DNA of 64,000 bases from JACDBZ01 sp038233215 (lineage in GTDB: Bacteria > Chloroflexota > Limnocylindria > QHBO01): positions 4,015-68,014 of the forward strand of contig JBBSML010000013.1 of assembly GCA_038233215.1 (NCBI GenBank), in the 5' to 3' direction. The first letter of the stretch is position 1. Every line of letters begins with the position of its first letter. The position numbers and the translations under genes are program-made. Below, in pieces: positions 16,109-25,256 of this stretch. The notes beneath the pieces were generated by a model. The model made no database searches and was not told where the DNA came from. It saw only the letters and a program-made list of their open reading frames with translations.

Positions 16109-17286
16109 TTGGGGTTGGGGACGCGGGCCCAACTGGCGGAGGGCCGGCGCCTGGCGCCGGGAGCCGCGCCACGGAACGCGATTGCTGGATCGCGCTCTCG
16201 CTCGTGCCGGGAGTCGGCCCGGCCGGCTTTGCCCGACTCATCGCACGCTACGGGTCCGCGGCCGCTGCGTGGCGGGCCGGCCCCGCCGCGCTCGAGGACC
16301 TGCCTCTGCGCAGCGGACACAGGGAGGCAAGTGGCGGCGATATTCCGCGTCCCGACGCGCGTGAGGTGGCTCGATCGCTTCAGCATGCGACCGAGCGTGC
16401 CGGTGGCCGGATCGTCACCGCTCTCGACGATGCCTACCCGCCGGCGCTCCGGACGCTCGATCCACGGCCACCCACGCTCTTCGTGATCGGACCGTCGAGC
16501 GCCTTCCTCGAGCGCGCCGTGGCGATCGTCGGGACGCGTCGCGCCTCGGGCTACGGGATCTCAGCGGCGACCGAGATCGGCGACGATCTGGCTCGCGCGG
16601 GGGTGATTGTCGTTTCCGGGCTCGCGCTCGGGATCGATGGCGCGGCGCACCATGCAGCAGTTGCCGCCGGCAGACCCAGCATCGCCGTCCTCCCCTCACC
16701 GATCGACCGCATCTACCCGCCCCGACACCGGGTGCTTGCCCGCGATCTGTTGCGTGTCGGTGGCGCAATCGTCAGCGAGGTCCCAATCGGCGCATCTATC
16801 GGCCGCCCCGACTTCGCGCGTCGCAACAGGATCATTGCAGGCCTCGCGGAGGCGGTCGTCGTCATCGAGGCACCCGACCGATCCGGCGCCCTGCTCACGG
16901 CCTCGGCCGCGAGTGCCATCGGTCGCGAGCTGTATGCCGTGCCCGGTCCCATCGACGCGATGGCCTCTCGCGGATGTAATCGCCTGATCGCGGATCACCA
17001 GGCGACGCTCGTGACCTCGAGCGCCTCGCTCCTGCGTCAGATCGGCCTCGCGCGGGGAGAGCGGCCGCCGACCGTGAACGCTCTGTCCGAGGTCGAGGGT
17101 CAACTACTCCGACACCTCTTCGAGCGGCCCGGATCCATCGAGGAGCTGGTTGATCGCACGCGCCAGCCGCCTGCCTCGGTGGCGAGTGCGCTGGCCATGC
17201 TCGAGGCTCGAGGCCTCGTCAATCCGTTCGGTGGAGCGACCTTTCATCCGACCCTGGCAGCCAAGCGACTCGCGATGGTCATATGA
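16105..17286 (+). CDS. dprA: DNA-processing protein DprA
   Basis: A 393-residue DprA/Smf protein, which loads RecA onto incoming single-stranded DNA in natural transformation. An N-terminal helical region is followed by the Rossmann-like domain: IVGTRRASGYG, then SGLALGIDGAAH, SEVPIG, RRNRIIAGLAEAVVVIEA, and GRELYAVPG. A C-terminal winged-helix segment (about 325-385) is also present. GTG 16105 overlaps the comM stop as GTGA, and this start gives a normal family length. The long upstream extension to 15658 is comM read in another frame. With comM upstream and topA and xerC downstream, this is the standard competence/topology cluster. Its own integrity is intact despite the damaged comM. Confidence 0.92.
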   Translation: MIGVGDAGPTGGGPAPGAGSRATERDCWIALSLVPGVGPAGFARLIARYGSAAAAWRAGPAALEDLPLRSGHREASGGDIPRPDAREVARSLQHATERAGGRIVTALDDAYPPALRTLDPRPPTLFVIGPSSAFLERAVAIVGTRRASGYGISAATEIGDDLARAGVIVVSGLALGIDGAAHHAAVAAGRPSIAVLPSPIDRIYPPRHRVLARDLLRVGGAIVSEVPIGASIGRPDFARRNRIIAGLAEAVVVIEAPDRSGALLTASAASAIGRELYAVPGPIDAMASRGCNRLIADHQATLVTSSASLLRQIGLARGERPPTVNALSEVEGQLLRHLFERPGSIEELVDRTRQPPASVASALAMLEARGLVNPFGGATFHPTLAAKRLAMVI

Positions 17287-19193
17287 CAGACCCCGTACGC
17301 CTGGGCTATCCTTTGGCCGCCACTCGTCGCCGCCCACTCGTGCCCTCAGTGGCGGCCCCGAATCCCAATGGAGTTTGTGTATTGCGTTCGATCCGAACCG
17401 TACGTGCGGCTGTGGCCGCCCCATTCAACTCGCTCGGCACCCAGCTGAGCAGCCACCGAGCCATCACCCGCGTCTCGTTGGCAGCCCTCTCGTTCACATT
17501 GATCATCGCGTTCAACCAGCAGCAGACGACCGTGACCCAGGCGGGTCCCGAAGTTGCGCCGGTCATAGCCGTGTCGCTGCTGCCACAGAATGTCGGAATC
17601 GGCGTCAGCACCGACGCTCCTGTCACCATCGACTTCGCCGCCGCCATGAATCCCGGATCCGTCGAAGAGGCCGTCCAGGTCCTTCCCGCACAGCCGTTCA
17701 AGTTGAGCTGGAGCGAGGATCTCGATCAGCTGACCGTCGCGCCGCAACGACGCTGGCAGACCGACGAGAGCTATGTCGTCGTCGTCGGCGGGTCAGCAGA
17801 GCGAACCGATGGTCAGGCCATGTCAGGCGCCAGCCGCTACGCGTTCACCACGCAGACGGCTCCGACAGTTTCCGATTTTCAGGTCCGTCTGGCGGAGAAC
17901 AACCTTCCCGAGCCGCAAGTCGATGAAGCTGATTTGACCAAGGCTGCCGCGATCCTCGACGCCGATGCCCTTGGCGCGGAGGAGGCGAGCGTTCTGCCGC
18001 CGACTATCACGGCAAAGGACGTCAGCGCCACCAGCGCCATCACGGTGAGCTTCGCCCAGGCGATGGACCCGTTCAACGTCGAATCCAACTTTGCCATCAG
18101 CCCTGAGGTCGCCGGCGATATCGCCTGGGAGAATGGCGCGCTGGTCTTCCGCCCGTCCGAGCGGCTCGAGCCGGGCACCCGCTACACGATCAGCGTGATC
18201 GGCTCGCACGATCGCATCGGCAATCTGATCGGCGGCAAGGGCAACTTCTCGTTCATCGTCCAGCGCGGCGCGCAGGTCACCACCACGCGGCCCGAGGCGG
18301 ACGCGTCCGATGTCGAGCCGGCTACCGTCGCGATCTGGTTCAGCCAGCCGATGGATGTCAAGGCCTCGAGCAAGGCCTTTGCCCTGACCGATACGAAGAC
18401 CGATGACCGAGTTGAGGGCGACCTCAAGTGGAACGAGGCCGGCACGCAGCTGATGTACACCCCGGACAGGGCATTCGCCGGCGGACGCACGTTCGAGGTC
18501 ACGTTCGACGGCGGCGCCCGCGACGCAGATGGCAACAAGATCGACGCATCTCTGTCGTTCAAGACCAAGGCTGCCCCGGTGGTTGTTGCGACCCGTGCGC
18601 AGACGTCCGCACGCACGGCTCCAGTTCAGACACCGGCTCCGCCTCCGGTTCAGACACCGGCTCCGGTCCCGGTTCAGGCACCTGCGCCGGTTCAGGCACC
18701 TGCGCCAGTTCAGGCACCGGCGCCAGTACCACCCCCCGCTCCGACCCCGGTGCCCGCCCCGGTCGTTCCCGCCCCCGCGCCCGCATCGAGTCTGGCGGGC
18801 CACGCCCTGAACCAGATCAACGCGGCACGCGCCGCCTATGGGTTTGCGCCGTTGGTCCTTGATTCAGCCATGTCGGCGGTCGCATCGGCGCATGCGTCGG
18901 ATCAGCTGCGCAACAACTTCTACAGCCACACTTCGCTCAACGGGCAGTCGCTGTACCAGCGGTTGTCTGCGGGTGGCGTGGCGTTCAGTGGGGCCAGCGA
19001 GAACCAGTGCCACTACTACGGGAAGGGCGCACAGGGAACCCTGGACTGGTGCCATGGCGCCTTCATGTCGGAACCCTATCCCGGCGAGTGGAACCACATT
19101 GCCAACATCCTCAATCCGAGGTGGGGGCGAGTGGGATTCGGCCTCGCGGACGACGGTTCGCACGTGATCATTACCTGGGACTTCGCGAACTGA
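17283..19193 (+). CDS. Secreted Ig-like (SbsA/Big_5) and CAP-domain protein
   Basis: A 636-residue envelope protein. One hydrophobic segment at about residues 65-82 probably acts as an uncleaved anchor or signal. Three bacterial Ig-like units of the SbsA/Big_5 kind follow (about 92-200, 232-328 and 330-430), each with the APVTIDFAAAMNPGS-type strand. Then come a Pro/Ala/Val-rich linker (about 445-500) and a C-terminal CAP/SCP domain (about 505-636) with ALNQINAARAAYG, HASDQLRNNFYSH and HIANILNPRWGRVGFG. CAP domains of this type occur in secreted and wall-associated proteins. ATG 17283 overlaps the dprA stop. A TTG at 17382 with GGAG upstream and TATCCT at 17307 is a reasonable alternative start. 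Confidence 0.85.
   Translation: MTDPVRLGYPLAATRRRPLVPSVAAPNPNGVCVLRSIRTVRAAVAAPFNSLGTQLSSHRAITRVSLAALSFTLIIAFNQQQTTVTQAGPEVAPVIAVSLLPQNVGIGVSTDAPVTIDFAAAMNPGSVEEAVQVLPAQPFKLSWSEDLDQLTVAPQRRWQTDESYVVVVGGSAERTDGQAMSGASRYAFTTQTAPTVSDFQVRLAENNLPEPQVDEADLTKAAAILDADALGAEEASVLPPTITAKDVSATSAITVSFAQAMDPFNVESNFAISPEVAGDIAWENGALVFRPSERLEPGTRYTISVIGSHDRIGNLIGGKGNFSFIVQRGAQVTTTRPEADASDVEPATVAIWFSQPMDVKASSKAFALTDTKTDDRVEGDLKWNEAGTQLMYTPDRAFAGGRTFEVTFDGGARDADGNKIDASLSFKTKAAPVVVATRAQTSARTAPVQTPAPPPVQTPAPVPVQAPAPVQAPAPVQAPAPVPPPAPTPVPAPVVPAPAPASSLAGHALNQINAARAAYGFAPLVLDSAMSAVASAHASDQLRNNFYSHTSLNGQSLYQRLSAGGVAFSGASENQCHYYGKGAQGTLDWCHGAFMSEPYPGEWNHIANILNPRWGRVGFGLADDGSHVIITWDFAN
18619..18780 (+). repeat. Proline-rich linker repeats within the CAP protein gene
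   Basis: Short direct repeats of the type GTTCAGGCACCTGCGCCG, about 18 bases per unit with variants, encode tandem PVQAPA/PVQTPAP units. They link the Ig-like domains to the CAP domain. Such repeats can change copy number by slippage. Confidence 0.75.
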
Positions 19194-19294
19194 CCTGCCC
19201 GGCCCGCGTCACCGCGTGGCGCCGGCTGCTCCGTTCCGCATCGACCGGCCTCGTCATGTCGCCCGCCATCGGGGGCCCACGACGGGGCCGGTGC

Positions 19295-19300
19295 TACACT
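19295..19300 (+). promoter_or_regulatory. -10 box before topA
   Basis: TACACT ends nine bases before ATG 19310 with no SD between. The predicted transcript starts within about two bases of the start codon. Confidence 0.45.
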
Positions 19301-19309
19301 CGCTGACCG

Positions 19310-21568
19310 ATGCCCCGCAAGCGCACCGCCGCCGGCGACCTCGTGATCGTCGAGTCTCCGGCCAAGGCGAAGACCATCGAACGGTACCTCGGCCCTGGCT
19401 ATCACGTCACGGCCAGCTACGGCCATGTCCGCGACCTGCCGAAGAAGAAGCTGGGCGTCGACGTGGACGGCGACTTCACGCCCACCTACGAGCCGCTCAC
19501 CGATCGGAAGAAGGAGCTCGACCACCTCACGACAGCCGCCCGCAAGGCGGACCAGGTGTGGCTCGCGACGGACCTCGATCGTGAAGGTGAGGCGATCGCC
19601 TGGCACATCGCCGAGCACGCGGGTTTGTCCGACGACCGGATCCATCGGGTCACCTTCAACGAGATCACCAAGAGCGCCATCGAGGAGGCCTTTGCCAATC
19701 CACGCTCGCTGAATCTCGATCTCATCAACGCGCAGCAGGCGCGGCGCATCATCGATCGGCTGGTCGGATACAAGCTGAGCCCGCTGGTGGCCAGCAAGAT
19801 CCGCCGTGGTTTGACCGCTGGACGTGTGCAGAGTGTCGCCGTGCGCCTCGTGGTCGACCGCGAGCGCGAGATCCAGGCATTCAGCGCCGAGGAGTACTGG
19901 AGCATCGCGGCGACCCTGGCGCGCACGGCCGACGAGGGCCAGTTCGGGGCCGAGCTGACGCGGATCGACGGAACGAAGGCGAAGGTCGGCTCCGGGGTCG
20001 AGGCGCGCGAGCATGAGACGGCGTTACGTGCGGCGGACTACCGGGTTGAGAAGGTCACTCGCAGCGAGCGCAAGCGCACCGCGTCGCCCCCGTTCATTAC
20101 CAGCACACTGCAGCAGGAGGCATCGCGCAAGCTGAGCTTCGGCGCCAAGCGCACGATGAGCGTTGCCCAGCGCCTGTACGAGGGAATCAGCCTGCCAGAG
20201 GGGCAGGTCGGCCTCATCACCTACATGCGCACCGACTCGGTTTCCATGGCGAGCAGCGCCGTCGCCGAGGCGCGCGAACTCATCGGCAGCCGTTACGGCG
20301 CCGAATTCGTGCCGTCCAAACCGAACGCGTACAAGACGAAGAGCCGCGGCGCACAGGAAGCGCACGAGGCGATCCGGCCGAGCTCGTTCGCTCGAACGCC
20401 GGAATCGTTGCGCGCGCACCTCAAGCCGGAAGAGCTTCGTCTCTACGACCTGATCTGGAAGCGAGCCCTGGCGAGTCAGATGACACCTGCCCGATTCGAT
20501 CTCGTCGGCGTTGATGTGACGGCGGGTCGCTACACGCTCCATGCAGGGACCAGCAAGCGCGTCTTCGACGGCTACCAGGCGGTCTACGTCGAGGGCCAGG
20601 ACGATGAGCCGGATGAGCGCATGGCGGTACTCCCCGAGCTGACGGAAGGGGAGGCGCTCCGACTTGCCGACCTTACGTCTGAACAGCATTTCACCCAGCC
20701 GCCCCCGCGTTTCACCGAGGCGTCGCTGATCAAGGCGCTCGAGGAGCACGGCATTGGTCGGCCATCGACCTATGCGCCGACGGTCGGCACCATTCGCGAG
20801 CGCGGGTACGTGGTCATCACCGATCGCCGGCTCTTCCCCGAGGAGTCCGCGTTTCGCGTGATTGATCTGCTGACCGAGCACTTTCCTGACATCGTCGACT
20901 ACGAGTTCACCGCGCGCATGGAAGAGCACCTCGACGACGTGGCGCGCGGGGAGCAGGACTGGGTGCCGATGGTGCGCGATTTCTACACGCCGTTCGCGGC
21001 CAAGGTGATCGAGGGCAAGGAGAAGATCGTCAAGCAGGTCGAGGTCACCGACATTCCATGTCCGTTGACCGGCGACAAGGGCGACATGCTCATCAAGCGG
21101 TTTGGCCGCAACGGCTGGTTCCTGGGCTGCCCCGCTTATCCGGAGTGCAAGTACACCCAGCCACTGCCCGGGGAAGAGCCGGAGGCGCTCGACATGCCCG
21201 GTGTCGGCGAGGCGTGCCCGCAATGCGGGGAAGGCCACCTGGCCGCCAAACGCGGTCGCTTCGGGCCCTTCGTCGGGTGCGACCGCTACCCAGACTGCAA
21301 GTACATCAAGAAGAATGCGGCACCGGCCAGCGAGCGATTTGGCATTTGCCCGCAGTGCAGCCAGGGGACGGTCACCACCAAGCGCAGCCGCAAGGGCCGG
21401 TCGTTCTGGGGGTGTGATCGCTATCCTGACTGCGATTACTCGACATGGACGCGGCCGGTTGCCGATGCCGCGGCGAGTGGCGCACCCGCAGAGGGGGAGC
21501 AGGAGCACAGTCGGGAACCGGTCCTGTCGGAGCCCACGGCGACCGTGACCGGCGGCGGTGGGGGCTGA
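19310..21568 (+). CDS. topA: DNA topoisomerase I
   Basis: A 752-residue type IA topoisomerase that relaxes negative supercoils. The TOPRIM domain at the N-terminus has IVESPAKAKTIERYLG and the acidic DLDREGEAIAWH (88-99). The catalytic tyrosine is Y305 in LITYMRTDS. The C-terminus has three Cys4 zinc ribbons (from about residues 583, 638 and 682, each ending in C-x-x-YP-x-C), as in many bacterial enzymes. The last ~40 residues are acidic and low-complexity. The following xerC starts inside the 3' end (GTG 21558), so the two are coupled. A TACACT box just upstream suggests a near-leaderless transcript. The long antisense frame 20024-21748 is a shadow. Confidence 0.97.
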   Translation: MPRKRTAAGDLVIVESPAKAKTIERYLGPGYHVTASYGHVRDLPKKKLGVDVDGDFTPTYEPLTDRKKELDHLTTAARKADQVWLATDLDREGEAIAWHIAEHAGLSDDRIHRVTFNEITKSAIEEAFANPRSLNLDLINAQQARRIIDRLVGYKLSPLVASKIRRGLTAGRVQSVAVRLVVDREREIQAFSAEEYWSIAATLARTADEGQFGAELTRIDGTKAKVGSGVEAREHETALRAADYRVEKVTRSERKRTASPPFITSTLQQEASRKLSFGAKRTMSVAQRLYEGISLPEGQVGLITYMRTDSVSMASSAVAEARELIGSRYGAEFVPSKPNAYKTKSRGAQEAHEAIRPSSFARTPESLRAHLKPEELRLYDLIWKRALASQMTPARFDLVGVDVTAGRYTLHAGTSKRVFDGYQAVYVEGQDDEPDERMAVLPELTEGEALRLADLTSEQHFTQPPPRFTEASLIKALEEHGIGRPSTYAPTVGTIRERGYVVITDRRLFPEESAFRVIDLLTEHFPDIVDYEFTARMEEHLDDVARGEQDWVPMVRDFYTPFAAKVIEGKEKIVKQVEVTDIPCPLTGDKGDMLIKRFGRNGWFLGCPAYPECKYTQPLPGEEPEALDMPGVGEACPQCGEGHLAAKRGRFGPFVGCDRYPDCKYIKKNAAPASERFGICPQCSQGTVTTKRSRKGRSFWGCDRYPDCDYSTWTRPVADAAASGAPAEGEQEHSREPVLSEPTATVTGGGGG

Positions 21569-22538
21569 GGCGGTCGCTCCCTCCCTGCTCGAGCCGGGCG
21601 CGCGGGACGCGCTCGACTCGTTCCTCGACGGGTTGCGCGGGCGCAACGCCTCACCGGGCACGCTGACCGAGTACTCACGCCACGCGACGGAATTCCTTGC
21701 CTTCTTGGGATCGCGTGGCGTGGATTGGCGCACTCCCGACCGAACCACCGTCCGCGAGTACCTCTCCGAGCTCGCTGATCGCGGCCTCGCCCCGACGTCG
21801 GTCGCGGGCCGGCTGGCCGCGGTGCGGTCACTCTACCGTCACGCGCTTCGCAATGGGCGCATCCAGACTGACCCGCTCGCTGGCGTGCGCGCGCCTCGGC
21901 GCCCGTCGCGGTTGCCTCGCGTCCTCTCCGTTGACGAGGCGGAGGAGCTCGTGACCGCGCCACGCCGATTGCCCAGCCGTGACGACGCGCTGGCCAGGCG
22001 CGACGGGGCGATGCTCGAGCTGCTCTACGCGACCGGCATGCGCATCAGCGAGCTTGCCGGCCTGACCATCGACCGCATCGATCTCCAGCGTCGTCGGCTC
22101 CGCGTCGTTGGCAAGGGCAACAAGGAACGCGAGCTGCTCTTCGGCGCGCCGGCAGCCGACGCTCTGCAAAGCTATCTGGGCACTGCGCGCCCGGTCCTGG
22201 TCGATCGAGCCCAGGGCGCGGGCGACGGAGGCGGTGCCATCTTCCTGAACGCGAAGGGTGCGCCACTGAGCATCCGCGGCGCGCGACTCGTGATCGGCCG
22301 ATGGGTCACGGCCGTCGGCGCGCCGAGCCGCACGAGTCCACATACGCTGCGCCACTCATTCGCGACCCATCTGCTGGAGGGCGGCGCTGACCTGCGCGTG
22401 GTCCAGGAGCTGCTCGGCCACGTTGACCTTCAGACCACGCAGATCTACACGCATCTCTCCGATGCCGCATTGCGCAGTGCCTATCGCGACGCGCATCCGC
22501 GGGCCGGCCGCGGGGCAAGCGGGCGGTCCGGCCGGTGA
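21558..22538 (+). CDS. xerC: Tyrosine recombinase XerC-type
   Basis: A 326-residue tyrosine recombinase with an N-terminal SAM-like DNA-binding domain (about 15-105) and a catalytic domain. Catalytic residues are visible: Arg in GMRISELAG, Lys in GKGNKER, HTLRHSFATH (H-x-x-R), GH and the nucleophile Tyr in QIYTHL. The family resolves chromosome dimers at dif with XerD. GTG 21558 overlaps the topA end by 11 bases. The topA-xerC order is common in Gram-positive-type genomes. A second Xer protein at 56040 probably serves as its partner. An element-encoded integrase is less likely, because the gene sits in a conserved housekeeping order. Confidence 0.9.
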   Translation: MGAEAVAPSLLEPGARDALDSFLDGLRGRNASPGTLTEYSRHATEFLAFLGSRGVDWRTPDRTTVREYLSELADRGLAPTSVAGRLAAVRSLYRHALRNGRIQTDPLAGVRAPRRPSRLPRVLSVDEAEELVTAPRRLPSRDDALARRDGAMLELLYATGMRISELAGLTIDRIDLQRRRLRVVGKGNKERELLFGAPAADALQSYLGTARPVLVDRAQGAGDGGGAIFLNAKGAPLSIRGARLVIGRWVTAVGAPSRTSPHTLRHSFATHLLEGGADLRVVQELLGHVDLQTTQIYTHLSDAALRSAYRDAHPRAGRGASGRSGR

Positions 22539-24184
22539 CCAGGGCGGCCGGAGAAGGCCCGACGCCGTCGGTCGCGCCACCGCCGGAGCCCGGTTCCGAG
22601 TCCGGCGGCAGCGGACTGTCGGCTGGACGGGTGCTCGTCACCGCCAGCCTCATCCTGACCGTGGCGGCGCTCGCAAGTCGGCTGCTCGGCTGGATCCGGC
22701 TCCTGGTCATCGGCTCGCAGTTCGGCGCCAGCCGCGAGCTGGATGCCTACTTCGCCGCCTTCCGGATTCCCGATGCGATTTTCCAGCTCGTCGTCGCGGG
22801 CGCACTCTCTGCGGCGCTCATCCCCGTCTTCTCCAGCTATCGCGCGCGGGACCAGGAAGCGGAGGCATGGCAGCTCGCCAGCAGTGTGATCAACCTGGTT
22901 CTCATCGCGCTCGCCGCCCTCAGCCTGGTGATGGCAATCTTCGCGCCGCTGTTCGTGCCGATCGTCGCGCCGGGATTCGACGCGCCGACGACCGAGCTGA
23001 CGATTCGAATGACGCGCATCATGCTCATCAGCCCGGTGCTGATCGGCATGGGTGCTGTCGTCACCGGCGTCCTGAACAGCTATCAGCAGTTCACCGTGCC
23101 GGCCATTGCGCCGCTGCTCTATAACCTCGCGATCATCCTGGCTGCCGTCTTCCTGGCGCCGATCATGGGCGTCGAGGGTCTTGCGGTGGGCGTCGCGATC
23201 GGTTCACTGGCGCACCTTGCCGTGCAGCTGCCGAACCTGGCGCGGGTGGGGCAGCGCTACGACCTGACCATCGGTCTCTCGCACCCCGGTGTGCGACGGG
23301 TCGCGTGGTTGATGGGGCCGCGCACCCTGGGCCTGGCCGCCGGACAGATCAACTTCCTGGTCAGCACCGTCCTCGCTTCCGGCCTGCCGGAAGGCAGCCT
23401 GACCGCGTACAACTATGCCTTCCAGCTCAGCCAGATCCCGGTGGGGGTCATCGGCGTGAGCATTGCGGTGGCGCTCTTTCCGACCCTCAGCCAGGATGCC
23501 GCCTTGGGGCGCATCGCCGAAATCAGGCGGCAGGTCGTCAATGCCGTGCGGGTCCTCATCTTCGTCGCGGCCCCGTTGACCGCGATCATGATCGTGCTGC
23601 GGGAGCCACTGACCTCGGTGTTCTACCAGTACGGGCTTTTCAGCCAGTCGGCCACCGAGCGGACGGCCAGCACGCTTCTCTTTTTCGCGGTCGGCCTGGT
23701 CGGGCATATCGTGGTGCACGTCCTGACCCGCGCCTTTTACGCGATGCAGGACACCAAGACTCCTGTCGCCTGGGCGATCATCGCGGTCGCCGTCAATGTG
23801 CCCCTGATGGTCATGCTGGTTGGGCCGATGGGTGTTGAAGGCCTGGCGCTGGCGCTCTCGATTGCCGCCATCCTCGAGGTCATCGGGTTGCTCTGGTTCC
23901 TGCGTCGCAAGATCGAGTCGGTGGAGGCGTCCGCCATCATGCGCACCGTGTTCCGGTCGGCCGTGGCTGGACTGGCCGCCGCGCTGCTCATGCTCGGCGG
24001 GCTGACGCTGTTCGAAGGCTCGCTGCGTGGCATGCTGGATAACGCCGTGGGACGATTGATCGCACTTCTGGTTCTCTCCGGCGCGGGCGGCGCCATCTTC
24101 GTGCTTGTTGCGGCCGCGCTTCACTCGCCCGAGCTGGACCAACTGCGTAACGTCCTTCAACGCCGCCGCCGGAGGAGTGTGTGA
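22535..24184 (+). CDS. murJ: Lipid II flippase MurJ
   Basis: A 549-residue polytopic membrane protein (about 14 segments) of the MurJ/MviN family, which moves lipid II across the membrane for peptidoglycan synthesis. Family segments seen include ASRLLGWIRLLVIGSQFG, then DAYFAAFRIPD near residues 65-85, and LTRAFYAMQDTKTPV near 400. A ~28-residue Gly/Pro/Ser-rich cytosolic N-terminus precedes the first helix. GTG 22535 overlaps the xerC stop as GTGA. The Fem-type transferases and murE that follow make this a wall-synthesis operon. Confidence 0.93.
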   Translation: MTRAAGEGPTPSVAPPPEPGSESGGSGLSAGRVLVTASLILTVAALASRLLGWIRLLVIGSQFGASRELDAYFAAFRIPDAIFQLVVAGALSAALIPVFSSYRARDQEAEAWQLASSVINLVLIALAALSLVMAIFAPLFVPIVAPGFDAPTTELTIRMTRIMLISPVLIGMGAVVTGVLNSYQQFTVPAIAPLLYNLAIILAAVFLAPIMGVEGLAVGVAIGSLAHLAVQLPNLARVGQRYDLTIGLSHPGVRRVAWLMGPRTLGLAAGQINFLVSTVLASGLPEGSLTAYNYAFQLSQIPVGVIGVSIAVALFPTLSQDAALGRIAEIRRQVVNAVRVLIFVAAPLTAIMIVLREPLTSVFYQYGLFSQSATERTASTLLFFAVGLVGHIVVHVLTRAFYAMQDTKTPVAWAIIAVAVNVPLMVMLVGPMGVEGLALALSIAAILEVIGLLWFLRRKIESVEASAIMRTVFRSAVAGLAAALLMLGGLTLFEGSLRGMLDNAVGRLIALLVLSGAGGAIFVLVAAALHSPELDQLRNVLQRRRRRSV

Positions 24185-25242
24185 TGCAGTTTCGGCCAGC
24201 TATCGAGGCCGATGCCGACGCCTGGCAGGCGTTCCTGGCTGCGACCTCGTCCGGCGACTTTCTGCACGATTGGGCCTGGGGTGATGTTGCGGCCTTCGAC
24301 CGCCAGCCGCAGCGCCGATACCTCCTCGAGGAGCATGGGGCCGTCGTGGCCATCGTCGCCGCGCAGGCGAGGTCGCTGCTCGGCGGTCACTCGTTCTGGT
24401 ATGTGCCCCACGGCCCCGTCCTGGACTGGGCAGCGCCGCAGGCCGGAGCGCGGGTGCGCGCCCTGCTCATCGGCCTGCGCATCGCGGCGAAGCAGCATCG
24501 CGGCATTGCGGTAAAGATCGAGCCGCGTCTCGCGATGGGGGTGTTGGAAGAGGGTGTCATCCGCGGCAGGCGCCTGCGGTATGTCCCGGAGACGCTCCAG
24601 GTCGGACAGACCCGCATTGTCGAGCTTGGGGGTGATGAGGCGTTGCTCGCCGGTTTCGACAAGGACACCCGTTACGGCGTGCGTCGCGCCGACCGCGAAG
24701 GAGTGTCCGTGACCGTCGTGGATGACGCCGATGACGGGCGCGCCATTGATGAGCTCCACCAGCTGGTTGGCGAGACCCAGCGACGTGCCGGCTTCCCGAT
24801 GCCGCCGCTGGAACGCTACCGGGTTGCGTGGGGCGCGCTGGCGGGGGTGGGTCGGGCGGCGATCCTCGAGGCGCGCCGCGAGGGTGAGCTGCAGGCATCC
24901 GGCATGGTGGTGTTCGAGGGAGCGCGCTCGTACTACCTGTTCAGCGGCTCGCGTCGCGAGGAGCGTGGCGAATCGAAGCACTACGCAAGCTACGCGCTCC
25001 AGTGGGAAATGATGCGGCTGGCACGTGACCGAGGCGTGACCCACCATGACCTGTGGGGCGTCGCTCCGCCTGGTGCGGGACCTGAGCATGCCTGGCACGG
25101 CGTCGGCCTGTTCAAGAAGGGCTTCGGCGGTGTCGAGATCGTTTGGGCCGGAAGCTGGGACCTGGTCGTCGACCCGAGCCTCTATCGTCTGCGTGCGGCG
25201 ACCGGCATCATGCGCGGCTGGCTCGGCCGCCTGCGGCGTTGA
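24184..25242 (+). CDS. FemX-type peptidoglycan aminoacyltransferase (first copy)
   Basis: A 352-residue FemABX-family transferase with two GNAT-like halves. Such enzymes add amino acids from aminoacyl-tRNA to the peptidoglycan stem peptide. Family segments include WAWGDVAAFDR near the start, DKDTRYGVRRADREGV (about 157-172), MVVFEGARSYYLFSGS and the C-terminal HDLWGVAPPG...LFKKGFGG. The start is ATG 24184 (GTG 24181 is equally possible) with GGAGGAG upstream, and it overlaps the murJ stop. It is separated from a second homologue only by murE. The amino acid added cannot be read from sequence. Confidence 0.88.
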   Translation: MQFRPAIEADADAWQAFLAATSSGDFLHDWAWGDVAAFDRQPQRRYLLEEHGAVVAIVAAQARSLLGGHSFWYVPHGPVLDWAAPQAGARVRALLIGLRIAAKQHRGIAVKIEPRLAMGVLEEGVIRGRRLRYVPETLQVGQTRIVELGGDEALLAGFDKDTRYGVRRADREGVSVTVVDDADDGRAIDELHQLVGETQRRAGFPMPPLERYRVAWGALAGVGRAAILEARREGELQASGMVVFEGARSYYLFSGSRREERGESKHYASYALQWEMMRLARDRGVTHHDLWGVAPPGAGPEHAWHGVGLFKKGFGGVEIVWAGSWDLVVDPSLYRLRAATGIMRGWLGRLRR

Positions 25243-25256
25243 CAACCTCGGGACGC

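Noticed and set aside
20024..21748. Minus-strand frame of 574 codons across topA
   Set aside because: It lies antisense to an unmistakable topA with all motifs intact and looks like a codon-position shadow.
21558..22538. Integrase of a mobile element
   Set aside because: The gene is coupled to topA and murJ in a conserved order, and a second Xer gene fits a XerC/XerD pair.
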